Source: Muribaculaceae bacterium (GTDB lineage Bacteria > Bacteroidota > Bacteroidia > Bacteroidales > Muribaculaceae). From it: DNA of 42,241 bases. Shown in pieces: positions 24,344-31,500 of this stretch. The notes beneath the pieces were generated by a model. The model was not told where the DNA came from. It saw only the letters and a list, made by a program, of their open reading frames with translations, and made no database searches. Position 1 is the stretch's first letter. Every line of letters starts with the position of its first letter. Position numbers and translations under genes: made by a program. The DNA lies in contig JAMPII010000017.1 in the NCBI GenBank assembly GCA_023662835.1, forward strand, positions 1-42,241. The letters run 5' to 3'.

Positions 24344-25129
24344 TTAAAATTTTCGTGTTGGGTGAAGTATTCTTTTTTTTATTAATCTGCGGCGATTGAA
24401 ATCGCGTTTCATCCCTACCATTACATCTACCATTGAGCTTTTCCAGCCTCGGGCTTTTACATAATATTCGGCAACCGAACGCATTACGTTCAGAGAGCGT
24501 GTGAAACAGCACATATCGGCCATAGCCTTTCTATCGGGAACCGATTCTCCGGCGGGGTAAATACTCATTCGGTTTATATCTATAAGCATGAAACTGTAAT
24601 GACCATCATTTTCCTTTTGGTAGAGAACATTGTCGCAGTTAAGATCGCCATGAGCTATGCCAGCTTCGTGCATCTTAGCAGCCATTGCGGCGAAGTCTTC
24701 TGCCATACCGGCATCATATTTATCCTCCCAATGAACACCATCCTTTATGGCTGGCAATTCGCAGCATTCACATATATAATAACAGTAGCGCAGTATGCCA
24801 TTTTGTTTCACTTGAACACAAGCTATGGGTTTTGGAGTGGATATGCCACGCTTTTCAAGCTCCACAGCGTAGTTGAAACAGCGCTGCGACTTCGATTGCC
24901 CTACGAAAGTATAAAACATACCTCTGAGCACGCCAAGCGGCTTAAAACGCTTCACAGCTACTTCCGGCGTCAACAATGAGCCTGTAGGCATTATTTTCAG
25001 TATATTCCTCTTGTTGTATACAACCCGTCCATAATTAAAGAAACATCTGTGAAGCTCCCCTACAAAATTAATTATACTATTGTCGGAAGCGAAATCGGGA
25101 TGAATCTGAATATCTTGAGTGAGTTTCAT
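24344..25129 (-). CDS. Lipopolysaccharide (Kdo/WaaP-type) kinase family protein
   Basis: This 261-residue protein has a compact protein-kinase-like fold of the WaaP/KdkA/InaA group. The catalytic loop reads GIAHGDLNCDNVLYQ, with the Asp and Asn positions kept, and the metal-binding Asp follows in FMLIDINRM. An N-terminal ATP-loop lysine is plausible in the segment EVAVKRFKPLGVLRGM. Such enzymes phosphorylate heptose or Kdo of the LPS inner core on the cytoplasmic side. It is the first gene of a two-gene operon with the glycerophosphotransferase-like gene, so together they probably add phosphate-containing groups to the LPS core. A -7 element lies 23 bases upstream. Confidence 0.85.
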   Translation of the reverse strand: MKLTQDIQIHPDFASDNSIINFVGELHRCFFNYGRVVYNKRNILKIMPTGSLLTPEVAVKRFKPLGVLRGMFYTFVGQSKSQRCFNYAVELEKRGISTPKPIACVQVKQNGILRYCYYICECCELPAIKDGVHWEDKYDAGMAEDFAAMAAKMHEAGIAHGDLNCDNVLYQKENDGHYSFMLIDINRMSIYPAGESVPDRKAMADMCCFTRSLNVMRSVAEYYVKARGWKSSMVDVMVGMKRDFNRRRLIKKRILHPTRKF

Positions 25130-25664
25130 ATGCTCTTGGGGTTGCTTTATGCAAAGATAGTCAATTTGAGCCTACCCCACGCCAATCTACTGACAACAAT
25201 TATCATCATAATATTGTTTTATGAAAAAATTTTTTTCTCTCTTTTATATGTTGTTTATTATGGATGTTGATAGTTGCTATAAGTTTTTGACTGATAATTT
25301 GCTTTTTATATTATAAACACCGAAGAAATAGTAATAAACACATTATATACAATATAAAGATCTGAAAATAACAGAAATAATGCAGTTATGAACACTGTGT
25401 TTATAAACTCGGTTGTTAATAAATTTATTATTCTTAAGCGTAGAAAACAGCGTAGAAAGGTTGATAATACTGACGAAAGAGCTTCAATAAATTGGTATAA
25501 ACTTTTTTTGATTGAGTTAATAAGGTTATGTATATAACACCGGATATTATTTGCAAATAAAGTTGCGGATAAACAATGAATTTTTTTCTACACTTATTTA
25601 CACACTTATCAACACCCGTTGTGTAAGTAATAAACAACAGGCTCTAAATATAGAGAAAGAAGAA
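25130..25664. other. AT-rich 535-base gap with DnaA-box-like sequences
   Basis: This is the most AT-rich long gap in the window and has no credible gene. The left end holds the kinase promoter. The right end holds TGCGGATAA (25564-25572) and TTATCAACA (25606-25614), each one mismatch from the DnaA box TGTGGATAA / TTATCCACA, plus TGTTTATAA (25398-25406) and TTATTTACA (25594-25602) at two mismatches. TACACA (25599-25604) and TGTGTA (25620-25625) form a short inverted repeat around one of them. Next door are a DciA-like gene and recF. It may be a replication-related region or simply a long AT-rich spacer. Confidence 0.35.
25152..25159 (-). promoter_or_regulatory. -7 element for the LPS kinase operon
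   Basis: On the - strand this is TATCTTTG, matching TAnnTTTG, 23 bases before the kinase start codon. The -33 region has only a weak TTGG at about 22 bases, so the call rests on the -7 box. Confidence 0.4.
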
Positions 25665-25958
25665 TTAATGGAATTGAATGTCGCGTATGGCATGTTGGCC
25701 TACGGCTTTGTTCAAGGCCTCGACAAGGTGGGAACGTTGGAATGTAAGTTCTTGTTTTAGAACTGCCGAACTAAGATGTACATGAAGAATACCGTCGTCG
25801 GTAACGTAGCGGCGAAGTGTGTAGCGGTTTATTCCCGGTCCTACTATTTCGGTCCATATATATGATGCTTGCTGGCGGGCAGCTTTGTCGGCTATACCAT
25901 CGGCGCGCATATATTGTTTTATAATGTCGGATATAAGTTGAGGATCAGTTCGTCGCAT
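25665..25958 (-). CDS. DUF721 / DciA-like protein
   Basis: The likely product has 97 residues starting MRRTDPQLISDIIKQYMRAD. I chose this ATG over a start 29 residues earlier, because the longer form would overlap recF and the shorter one fits the family length. It shows the DUF721 pattern: an N-terminal helix, then SYIWTEIVGPGINRYTLRRYVTDDGILHVHLSSAVLKQELTFQR (read in segments), with the conserved W-x-E-x-VG and L-x-V-x-L-x-S-x-x-x-x-x-E-L features. DUF721 proteins include DciA, the loader or recruiter of the replicative helicase DnaB in bacteria lacking DnaC. The gene begins five bases after the recF stop, the usual RecF neighbourhood in Bacteroidota. Confidence 0.85.
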   Translation of the reverse strand: MRRTDPQLISDIIKQYMRADGIADKAARQQASYIWTEIVGPGINRYTLRRYVTDDGILHVHLSSAVLKQELTFQRSHLVEALNKAVGQHAIRDIQFH

Positions 25959-25962
25959 CTTA

Positions 25963-27078
25963 TTAGTGTAGTTTTTCGAAATTACCGTCGTTAACATTCC
26001 ACAGGGCGTAGTTACCCGCTGATGTTGTGCGCGACATAATCTCATTCAAATGGTCGCGGTTAGTGTCGGTGATGAATATCTGGCCGAAATTATCAGTGTT
26101 GCTTACAAGCGACATTATGCGTTCAACACGAGTGGCATCGAGTTTGTCGAAAATATCGTCGAGCAATAGTAGCGGGCGTACCTGTGGATTGGCACGGTGA
26201 AGAAATTCATACTGGGCCAGTCGCAGAGCAATGGCGAAGGTTTTGCATTGTCCTTGCGATGCTGAACGGCGCATAGGTAAACCATTCTGAAGCAACTCCA
26301 TGTCGTCGCGGTGTGGGCCTACAGTTGTGTGTTTAAGAAGCTGATCATGGCGTCGGTTATGATCGAGGTGCTCGGCAAGAGGTATTGTAGTGGTATCGGC
26401 TGCCGGGGCATATCTAAGATCAATAGGTTCGGCATAGGCTCCTGCTATGGAGGTATGATAGGCGTTTGTTATTTCTGTGAGTTGTTTTATCCACGCTGTT
26501 CGAGTAGCTACAACGCGCGAGGCAGCCATATCCATTGCCATCTCTACAGCTATATAAAGATTAGGGTCGGAACATTGGTCGCGTAACATTGTGTTTCGCT
26601 GCTGCAGAGCGCGGTTATAACGAATTAGAGCGTCGAGATAGTGGGCATCTGTCTGGGCTATTACAATATCCATAAGTTTGCGGCGCACTTCGGCTGTGCC
26701 ACGTATAAGCTCAATATCGTCGGGCGACGACATAACAAGCGGGAAGGCTCCTATATGTTCCGACAATCGACTATACTCTTTTCCCTGACGGCGGAAAGAT
26801 TTGCGTTTGCCTACAGCCATGCCCAGAGTTAGTGTCTCTTCCTGACCGCGGCGAAGATAGTTGGCCCGCACAGTAGTGAATTGTTCGCCACGGCGCATCA
26901 GCATACTTTCCGGCGCACCTGTAAAACTTTTACACAGGCTCATGAAGTAGATGGCATCCAGCAGATTGCTTTTACCCATTCCATTATTTCCTATCAGTCC
27001 GTTGACGTTAGGTGAAAATTCCAGATTGGCTGAGGCTATGTTTTTGAAATTGCAAATGTCGATTTGCTGTAATATCAT
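25963..27078 (-). CDS. recF: DNA replication and repair protein RecF
   Basis: RecF is an SMC-like ATPase that helps load RecA at gaps with RecO and RecR. The 371 residues show the Walker A loop GNNGMGKS (residues 30-37) after the typical opening LQQIDICNFKNIASANLEFSP. The ABC-type signature region is SASQGQCKTFAIALRLAQ, and the Walker B is RPLLLLDDIFDKLD, followed by the D-loop. Length and order are normal. It heads a two-gene unit with the DciA-like gene and has a promoter candidate at 27110-27140. In many bacteria recF lies next to dnaA and the origin; here dnaA is not in the window. Confidence 0.96.
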   Translation of the reverse strand: MILQQIDICNFKNIASANLEFSPNVNGLIGNNGMGKSNLLDAIYFMSLCKSFTGAPESMLMRRGEQFTTVRANYLRRGQEETLTLGMAVGKRKSFRRQGKEYSRLSEHIGAFPLVMSSPDDIELIRGTAEVRRKLMDIVIAQTDAHYLDALIRYNRALQQRNTMLRDQCSDPNLYIAVEMAMDMAASRVVATRTAWIKQLTEITNAYHTSIAGAYAEPIDLRYAPAADTTTIPLAEHLDHNRRHDQLLKHTTVGPHRDDMELLQNGLPMRRSASQGQCKTFAIALRLAQYEFLHRANPQVRPLLLLDDIFDKLDATRVERIMSLVSNTDNFGQIFITDTNRDHLNEIMSRTTSAGNYALWNVNDGNFEKLH

Positions 27079-27109
27079 TTTATGATGAGAGCGTTTATAT
27101 TTACTTTTA

Positions 27110-27140
27110 CAAAATTAGTAATATGTGCGTTAAAAGTAAA
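27110..27140 (-). promoter_or_regulatory. Promoter of recF
   Basis: On the - strand TAATTTTG (complement of 27110-27117) matches TAnnTTTG, and TTTA (complement of 27137-27140) stands 19 bases upstream as a one-mismatch -33 box. The start codon is 32 bases after the -7. Confidence 0.5.
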
Positions 27141-27146
27141 CACTCT

Positions 27147-28103
27147 CTAATAAGTTAGAGCAAAATTATCTACCCAAAAAGTCATGCCGGGTGTTCCTTC
27201 ATAAGCTGTTCCGCAACCCGACGATGCCATAACAAGCATATGAGTAGGTGTAGCATCGGGCGAGTCCCATCCAACTTCCTTAACAGGAACAAGTTTACCC
27301 TTCGAGTTTCTGGCGTAGTAGGGGCGGGAATTGGGAATGAGCTGCATGAAAGATTTATAATTGGGGTTTGTTGTGGCATCGCCGTAAATAACAGGAATGT
27401 CGTGGTTTTTCACCCAGCCGTTTGTCGTTGAGGAGTAGCGCTCACGGCCGGTGCCTACACGTTTTGCATACAGGTTACCTTTTTCGTCTTCCCAACGGCG
27501 TTGGAGCAGTATATAAACTTCAGCATGATCCTGTCCGTCAAGTTCTTTTTTATCGCGTCCCGACGCGTGGATACGTTTAGCATCCTTTGGTACGAGCAAA
27601 CGATAGTCGAAACGTAAGGTTTTTGGACGTTTTGTGAAGGGTATTCCCATTTCCATTTTTCCATAAGGATTTGATGTACTGGAAATTGGTTCTTTGTTCC
27701 ACCCAAGGTAAATAGAACCGCTTACAAGCACTTCCAGATCTACCAGTCCCAGAACCGTGCACTCCTCAATCATAGTGGTCAGCTTGCAGCATCGTCCGCC
27801 TTCAGGATTATTGTCGGGAAAAACTGCATTACTCCCTTTTGAAATTCCTACTACACGGGCATATACATTAGAGGTTGCCCACGGCGAACCACCTAGCGGA
27901 ATATACGCCTTGTTACCGTCTATAACCGTTTCGGGACCTATTTCATAAAGCACTTTCTTGTTACCACCCAAAGCACGCGATTCGTTGATATTTCTGGTTA
28001 CCCACGTTTCAAAATTACCGAAATTAATAGGTTCTATTTTCTGTGCACAAACGGATGTTGAAACAGACAGTGTTAAAATTGCAAATATTGCCAGCTTTTT
28101 CAT
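27147..28103 (-). CDS. Exported PCMD-domain protein (putative carbohydrate-related)
   Basis: The 318 residues begin with a signal peptide ([20 protein letters not shown], then QKI). The rest resembles the PCMD (putative carbohydrate metabolism) domain known from Bacteroidales surface proteins. It shows an early NFGNFETWVTRNINES, a central strand-rich part with KRPKTLRFDYRLLVP, AEVYILLQRRWEDEKGN, and the typical ending TPTHMLVMASSGCGTAYEGTPG followed by FWVDNFALTY. The fold is probably a jelly-roll that could bind glycans. The start codon shares its last base with the ispF stop, so it is co-transcribed with ispF and porV, though no functional link to isoprenoid synthesis is apparent. The exact role is unknown. 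Confidence 0.75.
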   Translation of the reverse strand: MKKLAIFAILTLSVSTSVCAQKIEPINFGNFETWVTRNINESRALGGNKKVLYEIGPETVIDGNKAYIPLGGSPWATSNVYARVVGISKGSNAVFPDNNPEGGRCCKLTTMIEECTVLGLVDLEVLVSGSIYLGWNKEPISSTSNPYGKMEMGIPFTKRPKTLRFDYRLLVPKDAKRIHASGRDKKELDGQDHAEVYILLQRRWEDEKGNLYAKRVGTGRERYSSTTNGWVKNHDIPVIYGDATTNPNYKSFMQLIPNSRPYYARNSKGKLVPVKEVGWDSPDATPTHMLVMASSGCGTAYEGTPGMTFWVDNFALTY

Positions 28104-28582
28104 TACTCCTTGAATATTAATGCCGTGGCCATGGCAGCAATGCCTTCACCCCGGCCGGTGAATCCTAATTTTTCTGTAGTGGTTGCTTTTACAGAAACTT
28201 GTTCTAGTTCAACACTTAGGTCGCCGGCAATGTTTTGGCGCATTTGCAATATATAAGGAGCCATTTTTGGCTGTTGTGCCATTATGGTAAGGTCGATATT
28301 GCTTATTTTGTATCCTTTAGATGCAACTAAATCAATAACTTGGCGTAGCAAAACGCGTGAGTCTGCGCCACTGTAGCGTGGATCAGTGTCGGGAAAATGT
28401 TTTCCTATATCGCCCAGAGCAGCTGCTCCCAAAATAGCATCGGACAATGCGTGAAGCGCCACGTCGGCGTCGCTATGTCCGAGCAAACCGGTGGAGTGGG
28501 GGATATCAACTCCGCATATTATAAGTTTTCGTCCTTCAACAAGACGATGCACATCGAATCCGTTTCCTATTCGAATATTCAT
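28103..28582 (-). CDS. ispF: 2-C-methyl-D-erythritol 2,4-cyclodiphosphate synthase
   Basis: IspF closes the cyclic diphosphate in the MEP pathway of isoprenoid synthesis. The 159 residues carry the metal ligands in GFDVHR (D10, H12) and H44 within [20 protein letters not shown]. They also have [12 protein letters not shown] and the C-terminal [19 protein letters not shown], all canonical. Length is normal for the trimeric enzyme. It lies 47 bases after porV and touches the PCMD gene, forming a porV-ispF-PCMD transcription unit. I see no internal promoter. Confidence 0.97.
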   Translation of the reverse strand: MNIRIGNGFDVHRLVEGRKLIICGVDIPHSTGLLGHSDADVALHALSDAILGAAALGDIGKHFPDTDPRYSGADSRVLLRQVIDLVASKGYKISNIDLTIMAQQPKMAPYILQMRQNIAGDLSVELEQVSVKATTTEKLGFTGRGEGIAAMATALIFKE

Positions 28583-28629
28583 TAGTTAATTTCAAGTTTC
28601 AAAAACTTGAGAGATAAGGTTTTATACTG

Positions 28630-29856
28630 TTATCTGCGGCCACCAAACATATCGCGCAAACCTTCCATATCGAATGTGAGTGTGAAACGCAGTGTCTGGT
28701 CTAGTGGGGAAGTCTGTTGCGAAGCCATCATGTATGATGCGTCAATGCGAAGCACATTCAGTGCGAAGCCAGCTCCGAGACCAAAGTATTTACGACCTCC
28801 TTTGAACTCATTTTCATAATAATAGCCGGCGCGTAGGAAGAATTGCTGGTTGTAGTTGTACTCAGCGCCAACCGACCATGTGATTTCGCGCAGTTCCTCC
28901 TTGAAACCGCCGGGAGCGTCGGAAAAAGATTTGAATATACCGGTGATTGGCGACATATCCTTCCATTCCTGTTTGGCATCTTCATAGTGTGCCTCACCCT
29001 CGGCTGCCTGCTCGGGAGTCATGTCGGCAGTTACATAATCCTGACGGCGCGGCTTCGTTGGCACAAGCAGTTTGTTTGCATCGAGCGAAAGCGACAAATT
29101 ATGATAGTCGGCCAGTGGAAATGTAAAGGTTGTTCCCAATCGAAGGTTTGTAGGGAGGAATGCAGGCTCTGAACCGTTGGAGTAGTTTACTTTTGACCCG
29201 ATATTGGATATATTCCAACCAAACGACCATTGGCATTCGTTGCGACCTATGATGGGATATTTTGTGAGGTAACCTGAAATGTCAGCCGAGAAGGCGGAAG
29301 CTCCTGTGTCGCCTGTACTTACATTAGAACCGTCAGCATTATAGCCCAGGTCGGAGTAGATATAGCGAAGCACAATACCCATCGAATAGCTTTCCGATAG
29401 TTTGCGCGAGTAGCCTACATCGACCGAAAACTCATATGGGTTAAGCGATTCACCGCCGTAAATATCATCGGAAGTGTTGAATTCGCCCAACGAGAAGTAG
29501 CGCAGCGATGCCGACAGAGCCTGATTATCGTTTGAGCCTAATTTCCAATAACCTGAAACATTGGCCAGAAAAATATCATTAACAATTTTGCGGAGCCAAG
29601 GTGTATAGTTTAGTGCAATAGCGCCAGAACTGTAGGCGAATGCATATTTCGACGGGTTCCAGAACTGGGAGTTGGCATCTGGATCGGTAGCCGCACCGAT
29701 GTCGCCCATTGAAGCTCCTCGTGCGTCGGGAGCAATTCCCAGCGATGTGACTCCTGTTTCAACGGGATTGAATTCGTTTTTTTGAGCCACTGCCGACAAT
29801 GGCAGCAGCATCAGCGTAGCCAAAATCGAGAATATTGATTTTTTTGTTATTGTCAT
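28630..29856 (-). CDS. porV: Type IX secretion outer-membrane protein PorV (LptO)
   Basis: PorV is a 14-strand barrel that shuttles cargo of the type IX secretion system from the translocon to the attachment complex with PorU. The 408 residues begin with a signal peptide ending in SAVAQ. The mature N-terminus then gives the strong family pattern VETGVTSLGIAPDARGASMGD, with AATDPDANSQFWNPSKYAF. Further on are YSRKLSESYSMGIVLRYIYSD, WSFGWNISNIGSKVNY and the last strand ending MEGLRDMFGGRR. Length fits PorV rather than the shorter PorQ. It heads a unit with ispF and the PCMD gene. A 10-base inverted repeat lies 30-60 bases upstream. No PorU or other T9SS core gene is in the window. Confidence 0.92.
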   Translation of the reverse strand: MTITKKSIFSILATLMLLPLSAVAQKNEFNPVETGVTSLGIAPDARGASMGDIGAATDPDANSQFWNPSKYAFAYSSGAIALNYTPWLRKIVNDIFLANVSGYWKLGSNDNQALSASLRYFSLGEFNTSDDIYGGESLNPYEFSVDVGYSRKLSESYSMGIVLRYIYSDLGYNADGSNVSTGDTGASAFSADISGYLTKYPIIGRNECQWSFGWNISNIGSKVNYSNGSEPAFLPTNLRLGTTFTFPLADYHNLSLSLDANKLLVPTKPRRQDYVTADMTPEQAAEGEAHYEDAKQEWKDMSPITGIFKSFSDAPGGFKEELREITWSVGAEYNYNQQFFLRAGYYYENEFKGGRKYFGLGAGFALNVLRIDASYMMASQQTSPLDQTLRFTLTFDMEGLRDMFGGRR

Positions 29857-29885
29857 ATGATAATGATTTCTTATTGTCAGTTCTT

Positions 29886-29916
29886 TTAGAGTATACTAGT
29901 TAAAATTATACTCTAA
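29886..29916. repeat. Perfect inverted repeat upstream of porV
   Basis: TTAGAGTATA (29886-29895) and TATACTCTAA (29907-29916) are perfect 10-base complements with an 11-base spacer, ending 30 bases upstream of the porV ATG. There is no T run, so it is not an intrinsic terminator. It could be a dimeric regulator's operator or a hairpin in the leader. Confidence 0.6.
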
Positions 29917-30024
29917 ATATATTTCGACATTTTATCTCAACTATCTTATATAACCTTATTGTGCGTCGATTTATTGTGTAAGATATGCAAATTTTATGAT
30001 ATGGGCTCTTATTTGAATACATAC

Positions 30025-30057
30025 AAAAAAGAAGGACCAGTATAAACTGACCCTTCT
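30025..30057 (-). terminator. Intrinsic terminator of the TPR gene
   Basis: On the - strand AGAAGG ... CCTTCT closes a stem that continues, after a two-base mismatch, with CAGT/ACTG-type pairs around a four-base loop, and is followed by TTTTTT (complement of 30025-30030). It lies 34 bases after the stop codon. Confidence 0.8.
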
Positions 30058-30090
30058 ATTATATTATTCAACTTTCGCTAGCGAAATAAA

Positions 30091-30786
30091 TTATTTACCT
30101 GCGTTTTCAGCCTGATATTCCGCACGCGAAATATATTTATCAACCGGGAAACGGTAGGTGTTGCAATATTCAGGATAGTTATCGCGAATATTTTCGAGCA
30201 CCTTCAATTCTTCAGTATATTTACCTTGTTCGCGAAGAACGGTTGCTTTCTTCATCATAAACAGCGGTGTATAATAAGCGTTGTTATCGCTAACCTTGAT
30301 TGCTTTGTCATAGCAAGCTAATGCTTCATCATATTTTTTCAGATTAACGTAGCAATCGCCTTCGAGCGATTTTGCGGCCGCACCAACAATTGTTTCTTTC
30401 GGACTGTAATCCTTAAGCTGATCGATAGCCTGCTGATATTCACCTTTTCTGTAAAGAAGAGTTGCAGCCATCAAGGTGGCGTTGTTACCGGCGTCGTAGC
30501 CATATTCCTTTGCTACCTGCTGGTACTGTGCCAGAGCAAGCGAATCGTTACCCTGCATCAGGGTGATATCTGCTTGAGCCACTGCTTCGTTTGCCGATTT
30601 AACAGCCGGGTTGCGGATAGCGAAGATATAGATAACCACTAATATAGCTATCACTGAAATAGCTATCATACCCCACATCACATATTTTTGACCACGGGTC
30701 ACATCATTTTTCAACTCTTTGTTTTCTTCATTCAGAACATCAAGTTCTATTTTCTCCTGTTTAGGAGTCTGGTCATTTTCTGCCAT
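30091..30786 (-). CDS. Membrane-anchored tetratricopeptide repeat protein
   Basis: The likely product has 231 residues, starting MAENDQTPKQEKIELDVLNE. I chose this ATG over one 22 codons upstream, because the promoter at 30869-30900 predicts a transcript start near 30862, which would leave almost no leader for the longer form. A charged cytoplasmic N-terminus is followed by one transmembrane helix (VMWGMIAISVIAILVVIYIF, about residues 37-56). The periplasmic-side part then holds at least three TPR-like helical hairpins (for example SLALAQYQQVAKEYG, EYQQAIDQLKDY and YDEALACYDKAIKVS). Such proteins act as assembly scaffolds or, as in YfgM-type proteins, as periplasmic chaperone partners. Specific partners are unknown. 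The gene has its own promoter and terminator. Confidence 0.85.
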   Translation of the reverse strand: MAENDQTPKQEKIELDVLNEENKELKNDVTRGQKYVMWGMIAISVIAILVVIYIFAIRNPAVKSANEAVAQADITLMQGNDSLALAQYQQVAKEYGYDAGNNATLMAATLLYRKGEYQQAIDQLKDYSPKETIVGAAAKSLEGDCYVNLKKYDEALACYDKAIKVSDNNAYYTPLFMMKKATVLREQGKYTEELKVLENIRDNYPEYCNTYRFPVDKYISRAEYQAENAGK

Positions 30787-30868
30787 TGTATTAAGTATTT
30801 TATTATTATCTGAAGAAGTTTGGAATGAACTTTTTGTAGCACAAAAAGCCATTTTGTTAAATATCTGG

Positions 30869-30900
30869 CAAATTTAAGTGAAAATTCGCATATTTCCAAA
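30869..30900 (-). promoter_or_regulatory. Promoter of the TPR gene
   Basis: On the - strand TTTG (complement of 30897-30900) and TAAATTTG (complement of 30869-30876) are separated by exactly 20 bases, a perfect Bacteroidota promoter. The predicted leader is about 75 bases. Confidence 0.7.
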
Positions 30901-31045
30901 GATTTTTACTTTACACACTTTTACTTTATATATTACTAACCCTTTTACTGCTCAAAAGTTCGGGGGTATTGATGATTTGATTGGCTTATATCCTACTTAA
31001 TCATACTATTTATGTCAGGCAAGTTTATAGTGGTAGCGCTAAGGA

Positions 31046-31084
31046 TAATAAAAAAGAAAGAGCCATGTCTCACGACAGAGCTCT
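31046..31084 (-). terminator. Intrinsic terminator of the candidate small RNA
   Basis: The stem pairs 31059-31064 with 31079-31084 (with one G-U pair), has a single mismatch at 31065/31078, and continues with 31066-31069 against 31074-31077. The loop is four bases. On the - strand it is followed by TTCTTTTTTATT. No annotated gene reads into it, which is why a small RNA is inferred. Confidence 0.65.
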
Positions 31085-31140
31085 CAGAACATGTTGTAAA
31101 GTGTATACAGGGATGTGATTATGCCTTTATGATTACTTTC
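31046..31140 (-). ncRNA. Candidate small RNA of about 95 nt with its own promoter and terminator
   Basis: A promoter facing left (31147-31178) predicts a transcript start near 31140, and a strong intrinsic terminator ends at about 31046. No gene lies on this strand between them: the transcript has no open frame longer than two codons after an ATG. Its 3' hairpin pairs AGAGCU with GGCUCU and UGUC with GACA around a GUGA tetraloop (a GNRA type), followed by a U-rich run. The 5' part is single-stranded and AU-rich. I do not recognise a known RNA family. It lies in the gap upstream of the GH78 gene, on the opposite strand. Confidence 0.45.
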
Positions 31141-31146
31141 ATGTTG

Positions 31147-31178
31147 CAAATTTATAAACGATTTTTTGTTAATGCAAC
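31147..31178 (-). promoter_or_regulatory. Promoter of the candidate small RNA
   Basis: On the - strand TAAATTTG (complement of 31147-31154) matches the -7 consensus, and GTTG (complement of 31175-31178) lies exactly 20 bases upstream, keeping the TTG core of the -33 box. Confidence 0.55.
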
Positions 31179-31500
31179 ATTTGCGATAAAATTTTTGCAA
31201 TAAAAGTGTGAAAAAATGCAAAATAAAGCTCTCATATGCTTCTAACCGGGGCTGTAGACCGATTTATAATTTGATTTATTTTATAAAAGAATAAACAAAT
31301 GAATTAAAATTGCATATGTTCCACAGTTTTTTTAATGATTAACCTTGACTATTTATTGACATTCTGGATGTTGAATTAGTTATTATCGATTGCTATGTTG
31401 TGGGTATATGAAACAAATTTGAATATAAGGAGGCTTTTATAGATAACAATAAATCCGTCTGTCATATAAATTTGTAATCTTAACAGTAAACTCGTGTCAC
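31179..31500. other. AT-rich upstream region of the GH78 gene
   Basis: Apart from the possible -7 box at 31467-31474 and an AAGGAGG stretch near 31429-31435, I see no gene or clear structure here. The GC-rich patch around 31242-31261 (TCTAACCGGGGCTGTAGACC) stands out from its AT-rich surroundings but matches nothing I recognise. Confidence 0.4.
31467..31474 (+). promoter_or_regulatory. Possible -7 element for the GH78 gene
   Basis: TAAATTTG matches TAnnTTTG and lies 26 bases before the start codon. No TTTG is found at the -33 distance, as might be expected of a promoter that depends on an activator. Confidence 0.3.

Noticed and set aside
25551-25760. Open frame of 69 codons on the + strand at the edge of the AT-rich gap
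   Set aside because: It runs antisense into the DciA-like gene, has low-complexity composition and no recognisable start or domain.
29886-29916. Inverted repeat upstream of porV as an invertible promoter
   Set aside because: The 11-base spacer is far too short to carry a promoter between the arms, no recombinase gene is nearby, and there is no second copy of the repeat.
30961-30965. G5 run in the gap right of the TPR gene as another phase-variation tract
   Set aside because: It is short, not in a coding frame and not next to a promoter box; runs of five G are expected by chance in 42 kb.
31012-31203. Open frame of 63 codons on the + strand upstream of the GH78 gene
   Set aside because: It has no family resemblance or start signal, and it runs antisense through the predicted small RNA, its terminator and its promoter, which explain the same bases better.
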